Below the pieces are notes generated by a model that saw only the letters and a list, made by a program, of their open reading frames with translations, had not been told where the DNA came from and made no database searches. Of a stretch of 64,000 bases of DNA, positions 36,260 through 47,492 are shown one piece after another (within the stretch, counting starts at the first letter, position 1; each line of letters begins with the position of its first letter). A program made the translations under genes and the position numbers. This DNA is from Alopecurus myosuroides (taxonomy: Eukaryota > Streptophyta > Magnoliopsida > Poales > Poaceae): assembly GCA_028641055.1 (NCBI GenBank), contig CM054059.1, forward strand, positions 50,871,694-50,935,693. Reading direction: 5' to 3'.

Positions 36260-37666
36260 GGCCGGTTCCACCCAATGTTTCCCTGGACGAGCTATGGCGG
36301 CCATCAGTTAAAACCGAGTCTGAAGAAGAGGTGGCAAACCAAGACCCGGATTTGGAGCTCGTGGCCACGGTACGTGCTGTTCCCGAGTGGACAGAGCCGT
36401 TTCTAGCCTACCTATCACGGGGCGAGTTACCACAGCAGGAGGTACTAGCAAGGCAAATTCTGAGGCGAGCAAAAGGTTATTCCATCATCAATGGGGAGTT
36501 ATATAAAAGAAGTGCTGCAGGAGTATTTTTGCGCTGTGTGGCACCAGAAGAAGGCCGGCAGATCCTGAAAGAGATCCACGAAGGCGACTGTGGGCACCAC
36601 GCATCCACAAGGTCCCTTGTGGCCAAAGAATATAGGCACGGTTTCTTATGGCTCACAGCCTTAGCAGACGCGGAACGCTTGGTGGGAAGGTGCGATGGAT
36701 GTCAAAGGTATGCCCGCCAAATCCATGTGCCGGCTATGGAGTTGCAAACAATTCCTTTAACCTGGCGTTTGCCGTTTGGGGTATGGACATGGTTGGCCCC
36801 TTTCACATGTCACCTTGCAAAAAGACACATCTCTTGGTGGCTATTGATAAATTTACCAAGTGGGTTGAAGTTATGCCAGTCACCAATTGTGAAGCAGTCA
36901 CGGCAGTCAAGTTCCTGAAAAGGATTATCTATCGGTTTGGGTACCCTCACAGCATAATTACGGACAATGGAACTAACATGTCCTTAGGTGAGATGGAGAA
37001 ATTCTGTAGTAACAATGGAATCCGGCTTGACATAGCTTCCGTAGCCCATCCACAAGCCAATGGACAAGTGGAGAGGGCAAATCAGGAGTTACTTCGTGGG
37101 TTAAAACCACGACTGCGAGTCCCATGCATCAGAGCTGCTGGAGCATGGGTTGAGGAGTTACCTTCAGTGGTTTGGAGCATCAACACTACACCTAACAGAT
37201 CTACTCAGATGACACCGTTTTCATGGTTTATGGTGCAGAGGCGGTGCTGCCGAGTGATATCATCCATGACTCGCCTCGAGTGTCGGCTTACGTCGAGGTG
37301 GAGAACGAGAAGACCCGGCAGGACGCCGTGGATATGTTAGAAGAACACAGGGAACAAGCTTTGGAGAGATCAGCCATATATCAGCAGGATCTGAGGAGAT
37401 ATCACAGCCGGAGAGTCAAAACCCGGGTCTTCCAGGAAGGAGACCTGGTTCTTCGCCTGGTACAGTCAAAGGAAGGAAAACACAAGCTATCCCCACCATG
37501 GGAAGGACCGTTCATCATAAGTCGGAATCTACACAATGGATCGTATTACTTGATAGATGCAAGGGAAGAGTCGGCTACGATTAATGACACCCCTCATACC
37601 ACTTCATCTATGCAAGAAAGAGAAAGACCATGGAACGTAGCTCAGCTGCGTCCCTACTATACCTAG
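36260..37666 (+). pseudogene. Integrase, copy B (three frame breaks)
   Basis: Aligned with the intact integrase of copy C. The zinc-binding part is in frame 1 (to about 36765), the catalytic core in frame 3 (GMDMVGPF, ITDNGTN, GQVERANQ) to about 37220, and the C-terminal part in frame 2 (from MVYGAEAVLPS to a stop at 37664-37666). The frame breaks near 36770 and 37220 look like one- or two-base changes. All three acidic catalytic residues are still encoded, but no continuous protein can be made. Confidence 0.9.
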
Positions 37667-38805
37667 AATAGACTAGATTCATAAGTGCAATTACACGATT
37701 TAACAGGCAGCAGGTTTCAGACGCACTCTTTTCCTATCCAGGGTACCTAAGGGGACTGGAGGGTTTTTAATGAGGCGGCTTGCTGACCTAACTTTTCTCA
37801 TATCAATAAAAGAGATGGTTAAACAATATATTGTCCTTTTTTTGTGTGTGTTTCTTATCAAGTTTTTTATATATTTATGTTATGTTTTTTCTTCCAGGTA
37901 AGTATTATTTATTGTTCTTAGTATATTAGTTTCTCTAGTAAATTGCGTATATCTAGGTCTTGGGGGCTGATTGCTTGAATAGCACAGTTGCAAACTCAAA
38001 GACCCGGCCACGATGCCATTGAGTTATAAGGGTCGATTACTTGTAATAAGTACGGCTGCAAGCTTATAACCGGACAAAGGAGCCAAACTTTCTTGACTTT
38101 TCTTGCTTAAGCTTGATGTGACTCGCACTAAGTGGCATGCTTTGCTAGCGTATGATTACAATCAGTCATGATGCCCAATGGGACTTGCCTGACCCTGTCT
38201 TCGTACAGCTGTAGCAACATTGATTATCCACGCGAAAGCCGGCTTACAGTAGAAGAAGGTCAAAAGGGTCATCTAAACCACAAGTTATGCAGAGTACAAG
38301 GTTAATAGCCGGAAACTCAAAGTATATTAAGCATAACTTCAAAGCCTATGTGAAACGGCTCTAGGTTTTGGGCTTAGCAGAGACAATTTATTCTTTTCGA
38401 AAGACCCAACACCCTAGACTCGGAATTTCGGGCCTTGGGGACTTGGGAATTTGAAAAAAGAAACAAATTATCTAGCTATTCAGCTCAAAAACCCAAAAAT
38501 CCGAGTCTTGGGGACTTGGGGACTTAGAAAAAAGCCCACTAGTCAAAACCCACGAGACCCAGAAACCGAGTCTCACAAAAGGAACCATAGTGGAAAGTCG
38601 GAAAATCAGGAATGAAAAAGTTCCAAAGACAGGGAAATAACAAATTTACGCAAAGGCCAGAAGGGCCATGAAAACTATTAAGGTTTTAAATGTATTACAA
38701 GCCACGATAGTAGTATCCAAAAGTGCACAGGCGCACTACCAAAAGAATAATTGTTTTAAAGGCCATCGGCCGAATAAAGTGCTTGAGATGGTAGCGGATA
38801 AAGGT
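37667..38805. other. Non-coding region between pol and antisense gene (copy B)
   Basis: 1139 bp, matching 24413-25534 of copy C along its length, with the AAGGGGACTGGAGGG tract at 37750-37764 and repeated CTTGGGGACTTGGG words near 38440-38525. No coding sequence. Confidence 0.68.
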
Positions 38806-40897
38806 TTACTCGGCCTCCTGAGTCGGGTTTACAGCCTTGCCCTTGTCTTCCGGGTCTTGGTCCTGGCTTCGCTCCTTAGGGGCCTTCCCAGCGTCGTCAC
38901 TCGGAATGGCAGTGTCAGGACGAATAGGCGGGCGGACAGCCGGAGTAGAGGTGGTAGGCGTAGACTCAAGCTCGGCTTTCCTTTTCGCAGCCTCCTCCTT
39001 CCTCTTGGCCGAGTCTGCGTTCCACTTCTCCAGGATATCAAAGGGAAAGGGCATATCTTCCTTCACCGGTTTATCTTCGGCATCATATGGAGTTGCAAAT
39101 CTATTCAGGTCCAGAGTATCGGCAATTGTAGATGCCGAGTGGCGCACCTCATGCTGTATAGCCTTGAAGTCCTTGGCGGAGAATTTGGATCCATCGACCT
39201 TGAATTCTGGAAACCCGGCCACCAACTTTGCCGGCTCAAGCTTAGGAAAATAAGCCTTAGCCAGCATGAGCCCCCGGGTCATCCCAACCCGGCATGCCGA
39301 GCGTTTCCAGAGCTCAATCCATGAGGTGACTGTGGAGCACGCATGGATCAAGGTGTCCATACCCGGATATCCATCAGCCGGCCACTGCACGGCGTCTAGG
39401 ATCCATTTAGTGCCGGCACAGAGTGTCCGGAGCACAGTCTTCAAGTTCTTTGCCTTCTGGACATCATCATCTTCCGGGGGTGCAAGACCAGGGCCTACAG
39501 CATAAAACAACAAAGGTTAAAGCAAAAATTCCGGGTATCATACACAAAGAAAAAGCCGAGTTACAAAACAGTAAGCTATAAAAACTCACCAAGTAGGACA
39601 CGATAAGTGTCGGCAACTTGAGCTGATAATTTCTTTAGGGCAGCTTGAGCGGTGTGGCATTTCTTCTTGTACTTCGCGACATCCTTATTAAGCGTTTCCA
39701 CCTCAGCCTCAAGCGCCTCTCGCAGCTTTACCTCAGTCTCCAGGAGTTGATTGGTTTAGGCCAAAACTTCCTCGGACCTGGCCATCTGTGCCTATAAGGG
39801 AAGGAGAGGTGAAGGTTAGCCAGGTATAACAATAAGCCGAGTATCAAGGGAAGTACCGAGTAAAACTTCGACAAGTTAAACTCGGAACTTGGGGACTAGA
39901 TGAATACTATGAAATATCGATCAGCGTTACCTGGTGCTCAGCAGCCATGCGTTCTAGTATTTCTTTTTACGTGGCCTTCATGGCGAGGAGTGCACTCATC
40001 ATCTGATCATAAGAACGGTTACCCAGGCCCAGATTGGAAGAACCGGGATCCTGGTCACGCGGAGAAGGAGTCTTCTCCTTTGCGGGGGAAGGTACTCGGG
40101 TCGCTTGAGCGTTGGAGTTGAGCCCACTCCCCCCTGTGCCCAGGATTACCACTTCTTCATCCTCTTCATCCTCGCGTGCATGCGAGGCCATCGGGTACTC
40201 GGCCTCTTGATCGGCCGGGTCTTTTAGTGGCACTTGTTGTTCTCCATCGCCGCCAGCCGCGGCCATCACATCATCAACCGGATCTTCCCGGGTCGGGTCA
40301 TCAGTCTCCATATTATCCGGGTCACTGGTTGTGACCTTGGCTCTGAGAAAAGTACAAGTAAACGGTTAGTATATGACTAAAGAAAACTATGGAAAAGTGT
40401 TAGAATAGCAGGAAAGGTATCTTACCCGGAGTTCACCATGAAATCTGAGGGGAACTCGCTGCTAGACCCGGATGAGGCTGATAAAGAATGAGAGAGTGAG
40501 ACTCGGAGTTGTCTCGCTAAGGGGTGACTGGGAGAAGGAAATCTTTGAGGTAAATTGGAAGGTTGAGATTGAGAAGTACAGGCGCGCCGGGTTGGAGATG
40601 ATGGGATACCCGGGTTGAGTGCGGTTTCGCCCGGGGAGTTCCGGGTCACCCTGCGCTTGACCATGGGCGGCTCCATCAAGCATGGCCAGTCGGATAATTC
40701 TCGGTTTAGCTCGCACATATTAGCAAAAGTGTATGGTTTGGAAACGAGGGAGCGATATGGAACCTTAAAAACAACCCCTTGGGGTTTCCTCTTGGCTCCG
40801 ACCTCGATGACCGGTTCTGCTTCGCTCTCATCACTTTGGGTTTCCTCCCCATCTTCCGGATCTTCTTTCTCTTCCTTGTCCTCCCTGTCCTCCATTC
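38806..40897 (-). pseudogene. Antisense gene of Tat copy B, exons 3-6
   Basis: Exons by GT-AG sites matching A and C: exon 3 40897-40426, exon 4 40342-39931, exon 5 39791-39590, exon 6 39494-38806. Exon 6 is fully open (MDTLIHACSTV, IELWKRSACRVGMTRG) and ends TQEAE. Exon 4 holds a TAA near 39967 and exon 5 a TAA near 39763, each where the other copies encode an amino acid, so the gene is dead. Exon 3 starts five bases from the left end of element G, which sits in intron 2 just upstream of the acceptor CTCAG. The upstream part of the gene continues at 52386. Confidence 0.75.
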
Positions 40898-43800
40898 CTG
40901 AGAAACTGTCGCACCCGGACTTCTAGGGGATACTCACAGTCCGTTAAACAGTAGATAAATGGCTTACGGGGCATACCGGCACCCGCATCTCAATATGAGC
41001 AGGCCAACACGTGAACGTGTGACAACCATTATCTTACTATTCATCGTCTGCGCAAACCATCCCATAGAAATCCAGATACTTCCGTTGACGTACTTCAAAC
41101 ATACAATACACACATGGTACGCCAACGACATTGGAACAATTGATATCACAACAGATCTCTACGACACAAAAGATTGAAATAAGTTGCAAATAGCTCTCAT
41201 TAGAGCAGAGATAGCAAATACAATCATCCAGAGGACACATGTCCCAACAATACATCAGTACATCACAGCGGAAGCATTCAACAGGTCTGAGTACAGACAA
41301 GAACCAAATAGGCCTAAGAGGCAGGAAACGAAAAGACGGAGCCCATCCACGAGGTCTCGGATCCTGCCCGGGTCCGCTATCTACTCGTCAGCAGTCTCGT
41401 CATACTCCACGTAGTAGCCACCATGTAGATCCTCGGAAACGTCGTCTGCGTAAAACCACAGCCCCAAAGGGGTCAGTACACCAACATACTGGCAAGCAAG
41501 ACTCACAGTTCACCAAAGTGTAACCCGTCAACACCAAGCACAGATGCTTTGGGTTCAACGGAAGGAAGGGGATATAAAGGATGCTGCAACTGGCTGATCT
41601 ACACAACTACAGAAACATACTACAACTGCCGGCTAACAGAAAGGAGATAAGATCGAGGATTGTAACCAACTGAAAGATAACTTCAAACAAACCCATCCTG
41701 GATCTCTCCCCTTATCCAAAGAAGCAATCCGAGGATAACTCACACAGTTGAATTAATGATGGTTCATATTATTGTGTCAATAAGCCTATTACTAGTCAAG
41801 TTGTTAATCATTGGGTGTAAGGTTGTTAATCATTAGGTTTAAGTTGTCCTGAGTACTTGTTAGCCAGTACTTTCACCAAGTAATCCATAACCGCGGAAAA
41901 CACGGCTTCTCGAGAAGATTATCCCTGCAGGGTTGCACCAATTTGGCCGTACACACATGAATAACCCGCCAGATGGAAAGGCCCTTCCACCAAGCGGGGC
42001 ACTCAACACAACTCAACTCTTCTTCGCATCAAGCCCAAAGAACCTTGGGCGCACGGCTAATCAAGCCCCAAAGAAAAGGGACCCTCATAGCACTCTAAGA
42101 CCGTGTCCCCCTATATGCCGACTACAAAAGTTCCACCCTGGCCTGGGCTCGCAAAAACATGCATGCGGCAAATGGAAAACACGAACTAAATGAGGCGATT
42201 TGGACGAGATGCGAATCGAATCAAATTGAGGGGGGCGCCCATACTCGCTTCCCACATGCGGTTAGTGCGCTCATCATGGATCAGTAGACAAGACCCTTTT
42301 CCTATTAGGGTCGACACTAGCAGGCCTCAAAACCACAAAGGGCCTCCTGCCGGTGCCTTATCATCAAATTAATTATTTAACAATAACATTAGCATGATTG
42401 ATTGATTAAACATCGAGCCCCCAGAACATAATGAAGTAGTAACAGAAAGTAACGGGTAACAGACTCGAGCAAAACAACCTAAGCATGCTAGTAAGACACG
42501 GGCTCAAGCAATGGTTATAGGTGTGGAGGTGAGGCAATATCAGGGTTAAAGGATACATGTGATAGGTTCGCAACAGAAACAACTACTACTAAGGCTAGCA
42601 GAAAAGAACAACGGAAAGTATCGGTAACCAATGTTGAAAGGAACACAGTGGTTCATGTGAGTGATAACTTGCCTGCAAACCCAGTAGCCTGGTACTGAGC
42701 TAACTCCTTAGAAAGGGTGTCGTAAGTATCGTCGGTCTCAACGTCGTCGTGTATCCGAGAAGAAGCAAACAAACAAGGCAGAAATATAAACAATCATTAT
42801 CATGGCATTGTGCACAATCAAGATGATGCATGACAAGTTAATGGTTGCATCAAAATAAACTAGTTGACAAGATAGAAATAGGATTAAATGGACCCATATG
42901 CAATTGATTGCATATGGAAAGCCCATGAATTATGGTTGAATTAATTGTTTTACAACTAGTCATTATATGAAAGTGGATTAGCATGATGCATGGATGAGGA
43001 AAACAGAAAAATAACAACAATAGAACCAATTGAAATAAGGTTTAACAATTTTAGAAATTTTATTTATTAAGTTAGAAAATTTTGGTTCCTTAAAGGTGTC
43101 ACACAAACAATTGTTGTTTTCAGCAAGTTAAATTGTTCAAAACAGATAACAAAGTTCATATTTGATTAGAACACAAAATTTTGGGTGGATTACATGTTTC
43201 AAATAATGAAATTGGAATTAGGATAATTTAATTATGAATTAAACAATATTAAACAAGTTTTAATTGAATTTAGAACAAGTTTGAATATTATTTGAATTTT
43301 ATTTGTTCAAATCATAAATTCAAATGCACATTTGAAAAGTTCACACTTTGATGGTTTGAAAACATATTTTATATGTCCCAAAAGAATTTGTTTTGATCAA
43401 GTTATGAAATTAACAATTTTAAATGAATTAAACAAGGTTTAAATTATTTAACCAATTTTAATTATTCAAAACATGAAACAAATTTTATATTTGGAAAGGT
43501 GGTTTAATTTTGCATGGAAAACATATTTCATTTGTTGAAATTGGATTTAAAATGAGCAAGTTATTCATTTGGCAATTTTAAATGCAATAAATAGGAAACA
43601 GTTGTTTTCAGCAAGTTAAATTATTCAAAACAGCAAACAAAATTTATATTTGGAAAGTACATGAAAAATTGATTGGAAAACATATTTAGTTTGTGGAATT
43701 TGGAATTTTTATGAACAAGTTATGAATTTTGCAAGTTTAAGTGAATTTGACAAGTTTTCAAATTTTGCACCAATTTAAAATATTCAAAACAGTAAACAAA

Positions 43801-44194
43801 TTTTATATTTGGATAGATCATTTAATTTGGTATTGAAAACATATCAAAAATGTTGGATTTGGAGTTAAAATGATTTTATTATGCAATTTACAAAATTGAG
43901 GTGCAAACTGCCATTTTTTAGTGAAACAGGGACTTGGAAAAATAATTTGCAGGGGCTAGATTAAAATACCAGGGGTCTAGTTGTGATTACTGAGAAGTTC
44001 TGTGACCAAACAATTGAAAAATAAAAAGTTTGTTAATTGTGCAGGGGGTGGGATTTGATCCCTGCACCTCCTACTGTGGGATTGGGGACAGAACCAGTGG
44101 GGTGGAGCTGCTGTTTGTGGTAGAAGGGGATGTGCGGGGTGGATATGGTTCAGAACTGCTGAACAATTGGGAAAGAAATAACAGAAAAAGGTGG

Positions 44195-44265
44195 GGAGAT
44201 GGGGATTTGATCCCAGCACCTCATGCTGCGCGCGCTAGAGATGCTACCACTGCGGTAGATTTCGG
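44195..44265 (-). other. tRNA-like boxes in LTR of element G
   Basis: On the minus strand TACCGCAGTGGTAGCAT (44241-44257) resembles a tRNA A box and D arm, and GGGATCAAATCCCC (44201-44214) a T-arm with B box, one base from the consensus. A second T-arm-like motif without a clear A box is at 44050-44062. Confidence 0.5.
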
Positions 44266-45495
44266 GTTGGTGACAGAAAGGGTGGCTCGGTGGGCTTATG
44301 GTGTGGCTGCGGGTTGGTTTTTCCTTAACTGAATCTGCACGTGAACCTGTACGCTGCTGCTCGCTGTAGTTCGACGGAGAGGCAACGACCGGAGTTGGCG
44401 AGGGGGCTGAGGGGCCGTGGTGCTGTGGGATTGGAGGGCGGAGAGGCGAGGGGATGGAGGGGAAAAGGAATCGGGGGCCTCACCTTGGGGACAGCAGGGG
44501 GGCGGTCGGTGCAGACTTGGGTCGAGGCAGGGAGCAGGCATGAGGACGACGGCGGAAACGGTGGACGGCGCCGGAGCTCCGGGTGCTCCCGGCGGAAACC
44601 GAGGGTACCAGGAGGACGAGGGGAGCTTAGCGGTTCCATTCCCCTACTCGGCTGCTCCTCGAGGTGGCCGATGGGGTCGGAGCTATCGGGAGGCGGTGGT
44701 GTTCTGCTCTCGGTGGTTCAGACATTCAGAGGAGAGGACTAGCAGAGGAGATGGAGGATGGCGGCGATGGGAGGAGGGGCGCTAGGGTTTCTGAGAGCAG
44801 AGGGGGGGGAGATACTTAAGAAGGGGGGAAGGCCTGTACGGCATGGCATCCAGAGGGTGGAGGAGGATCAAGCGGTGGGGAGGGGTTCGTACTGATGACG
44901 ATAGCCACGAGGAAGAAGACAACAGAGCGAAAGGGTATTGGGCTAGGTTTGGTGGGCTGGGGGAGAAAAGAAAAGGATGGGCCATGCCCCTCTCCCTTGT
45001 GGTTTTAATTATTTGTTCTTATTTATTTATTTTTGCATAGAATCAAATGGAAGAAAAGGATGGGCTTATGAGTTGCTAAAATTTTTGGGAAAATTCAGGT
45101 GCATTTGTTAGTCCAATATCTACCCTTGACAACTTAAGTTCTTTGAAAAATTCAAACTATTTGTTGTTTTGTCAATTGGTTGGAATTTAAATAATTTGCA
45201 ACTTAATTGATTAATAAAGAAGCAACAAAACAAATAGGGTGAACCCTATTAATTAAATTAGGACAATGAGTTGATTTGTTTTGGTGATTTTTATAATTTG
45301 AAATTGGGTGCTGTTTAAATGTTTCTGATTTGAATTTGAGTTTGGATTGTAATTTAGAATTGTTTGATTGAACTAAAACCACCATTTTATTAGTTGATCA
45401 AACATGGAATATATGGAAACAATAGATTTGATTGTTTTGGTAATTTTCATAACTTTCCAATTGGGTGTTGTTTATACAATGTATTGAATTTTTTT

Positions 45496-46278
45496 TTTTT
45501 TTGATGAGGATGACAAAGCCCGCATACTGAACACATACTCGGGTAAGAACAACTAATAGCGCACCACAACCACATACAGGTGCACGAGATACAACAAGAC
45601 GACATCTCAGCATGTATGCAAAGACAACTCTCAACGACATGTTCTCTTCGCCCACTTCTAAGATTTTTTTTAAAGATTATCCGTAGTCAATGTCATATTG
45701 ATTTTGTTTGTCAAAAGAGAACACAACTTCTTGGAGCAGTTGCAAAGTAGAGAGATTATGCACAAACAATCTCACCTTTGAATCTCCTCACAGGAAGCTC
45801 TTACCTCTGATGCAACCTTATCGTTAGGAACCAGCAAGAGAGCGCGTGGTTTGGCACAGTAGCCGTACGTCCGTCCCCCTGCTGCCGCCGTCCTAACCAG
45901 CTCACTCACCACAGGGATGCATAACGCGGCCGTCTTCCCGGACCCCTCCTGAGCACAGACCAAAAGGTCCCTTCCGGCCAGCACTATCGGCATCGAATAG
46001 CTCTGCACAGGCTTCGGGGTCTTGAACTGAGATGTCGCCAAGTTTCGGAGAACTGCTTGCACCAGACCTGCCTCCTCGAACCCACACACGGGCGCGGGCA
46101 ATCCCTCCCCGCTCACCTTTACCCTTGTGCCCTCCTCGATCTTGAGCTCGGCTAATCCCTTGCCGATATCATCCCCCGTCGGTTGCGCCACCAGGTGGTC
46201 GAAGTAGATCGAATCTGGCGACATTATCTCGTAAACTCTCACCATGGGGAGGGAAGTAGCGGACACCTTCTTGCGGTC
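45496..46278 (-). pseudogene. Retrocopied DEAD-box RNA helicase fragment
   Basis: Absent from the other LTR of G, so inserted after G arrived. Minus-strand reading: a frame of about 165 codons to a stop at 45772-45774 with the helicase Q motif region (GFEEAGL, KPVQSYSMP), motif I (AQEGSGKT, where AQTGSGKT is usual) and motif Ia (ALLLVPNDKVASEV). The helicase core then ends: DEAD, SAT and the second RecA-like domain are missing. Right after EEIQR comes GTGAG, which looks like an unspliced donor. The insert ends in a poly(A) run (poly(T) 45489-45502 on the plus strand) and both sides carry ATGTATTGAATTTTT, a target duplication of about 15 bp. This fits LINE-mediated retroposition of a prematurely polyadenylated mRNA. 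Upstream the frame is open to the insertion edge, so it is also 5' truncated. Confidence 0.78.
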
Positions 46279-46624
46279 ATGTATTGAATTTTTGAATGTG
46301 ATTTTGGAACAATTGATTGATTAAAACCATTAACTTAACAAGTGAGCATTATGGAATAAAATGAAAGCAATTTGGTTGTTTTTTATTTGAACTCTCACTT
46401 TGGAAATTGTAACATCACAAGGATGAAACAAAGGGTTTGAAATTTGAGTTGAAATTCAAATAGAAAACAAAGGAAAATAGTTGGAAAACAAATGAAAACA
46501 GAGGAAAACAAATGGAAAACAAACAAAACAATTGCAATCAACATGATGCCATGATGCAAAACATAAAATAACAGGGAGCAAACATTCTAATGGCTATTTT
46601 TCAGACTTGGGATGTTACAAAACG

Positions 46625-46633
46625 CCCCCCCTT
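46625..46633 (-). other. Polypurine tract of element G
   Basis: AAGGGGGGG followed by CGTTT and the LTR start TGTAACATCCC on the minus strand. Confidence 0.8.
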
Positions 46634-47478
46634 GAAGGAATCGCGCCCCGAGATTCCTACTGAGAAAAGAAAAGGTCCGGAAACTTCTTGGGAAGATCCT
46701 CTTGAGTTGTGTCACGTGAAACACATTGTGCACCTTGGATAGACGTCAGGGAATTTGCAAACCACCGGAACATTTTCAAGTAAACGGAGAGGTTTTGTAT
46801 TGAGGGTGTATAGTTGGACAGAATTTGATTCATTTGGAGAATAGACTATCTGTAATGTGGTGATTCAGGAATGCTTCCTCGAAACAACCCCAGGTGATAG
46901 GGATGCTAGCTCTCATAGCCTGGAATCAACAACAACAACAACCTTTCTGGCCAGATAGACTTGATATTTGGGTAGTTTTGATTAGATGCCGGTAGATGAA
47001 CTGAAATGGAAAACAACAACCAGATTTCAACGGACGAAAAGGATGTTGAGAAGAACAGGATATCAACATCGGGGAAAACGAGAACAAAACTCCTAAGGTA
47101 CTACGGAAAAACCCATCCGGGCTTCTAGAGGATCAATATCTACTGCTTAAGGAATAGAGGATCTGCTTCCGGGGCTTACACGCCTCCGTTCTCAATCATG
47201 AGTAGGCAACATGATAAATCATGTCACAACCACCTCCATTCCTATGGTCTAGTAGATATAACCATCCTAGAGAAACCAGAATACGTGAAATCCTAACTTG
47301 AAAGTTTAGATGAGAAGGGAAAACAACGTTGCACTTCCTTACCAGAAAAGGGAGGGTGGGTGGGGAAAGAAGAAAAAGAACAGAATTCCTACTCTCACGT
47401 TTCATTTTTCCTATATAGCTACAAAATAGTTTCTAGACTCAACTCCGACCAGTAAAAAGGGATCCTACAGGCAGACAG

Positions 47479-47490
47479 GCTCTGATACCA
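47479..47490 (-). other. Primer binding site of element G
   Basis: TGGTATCAGAGC on the minus strand, two bases inside the LTR. It matches the 3' end complement of initiator-methionine tRNA, the site used by many plant LTR elements. Confidence 0.88.
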
Positions 47491-47492
47491 TT

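Larger units (their letters stand above)
40907..46619 (-). repeat. 3' LTR of element G, enlarged by a retrocopy insertion
   Basis: Plus-strand ends TGTCGCACCCGG and GGGATGTTACA. Without the insertion of about 785 bp at 45496-46278 it is about 4.9 kb. Contents by position: 40907-42380 region with the AGGCCT palindrome (imperfect here, near 41321); 42380-43980 AT-rich; 44040-44260 two tRNA-like T-arm motifs; 44330-44800 GC island, with AAACCCTAG telo-box on the minus strand at 44782-44790; 45000-46619 AT-rich with the inserted fragment. Confidence 0.9.
46620..47492 (-). mobile_element. Internal region of element G (873 bp)
   Basis: Non-coding. The end next to the left LTR has the polypurine tract and a CGCGCCCCGAGATTCC block related to the one in L1 elements. 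The other end has CTACAGGCAG and the primer site, as in D. The stretch about 47105-47310 resembles the first 200 bp of the L2 LTR itself (CCGGGCTTCTAGAGGAT against CCGGACTTCTAGGGGAT), so part of the interior seems to be an old LTR fragment. Confidence 0.8.

Noticed and set aside
41037..41300. Repeated cysteine-rich frame (MSVLRPVECFRC) seen in all L2 LTRs
   Set aside because: It recurs only because the LTR recurs; lengths and ends differ between copies and there is no gene context.
45772..46266. Functional DEAD-box helicase gene
   Set aside because: Only the first helicase motifs are present, with poly(A) tail and target duplication; it is a truncated retrocopy.
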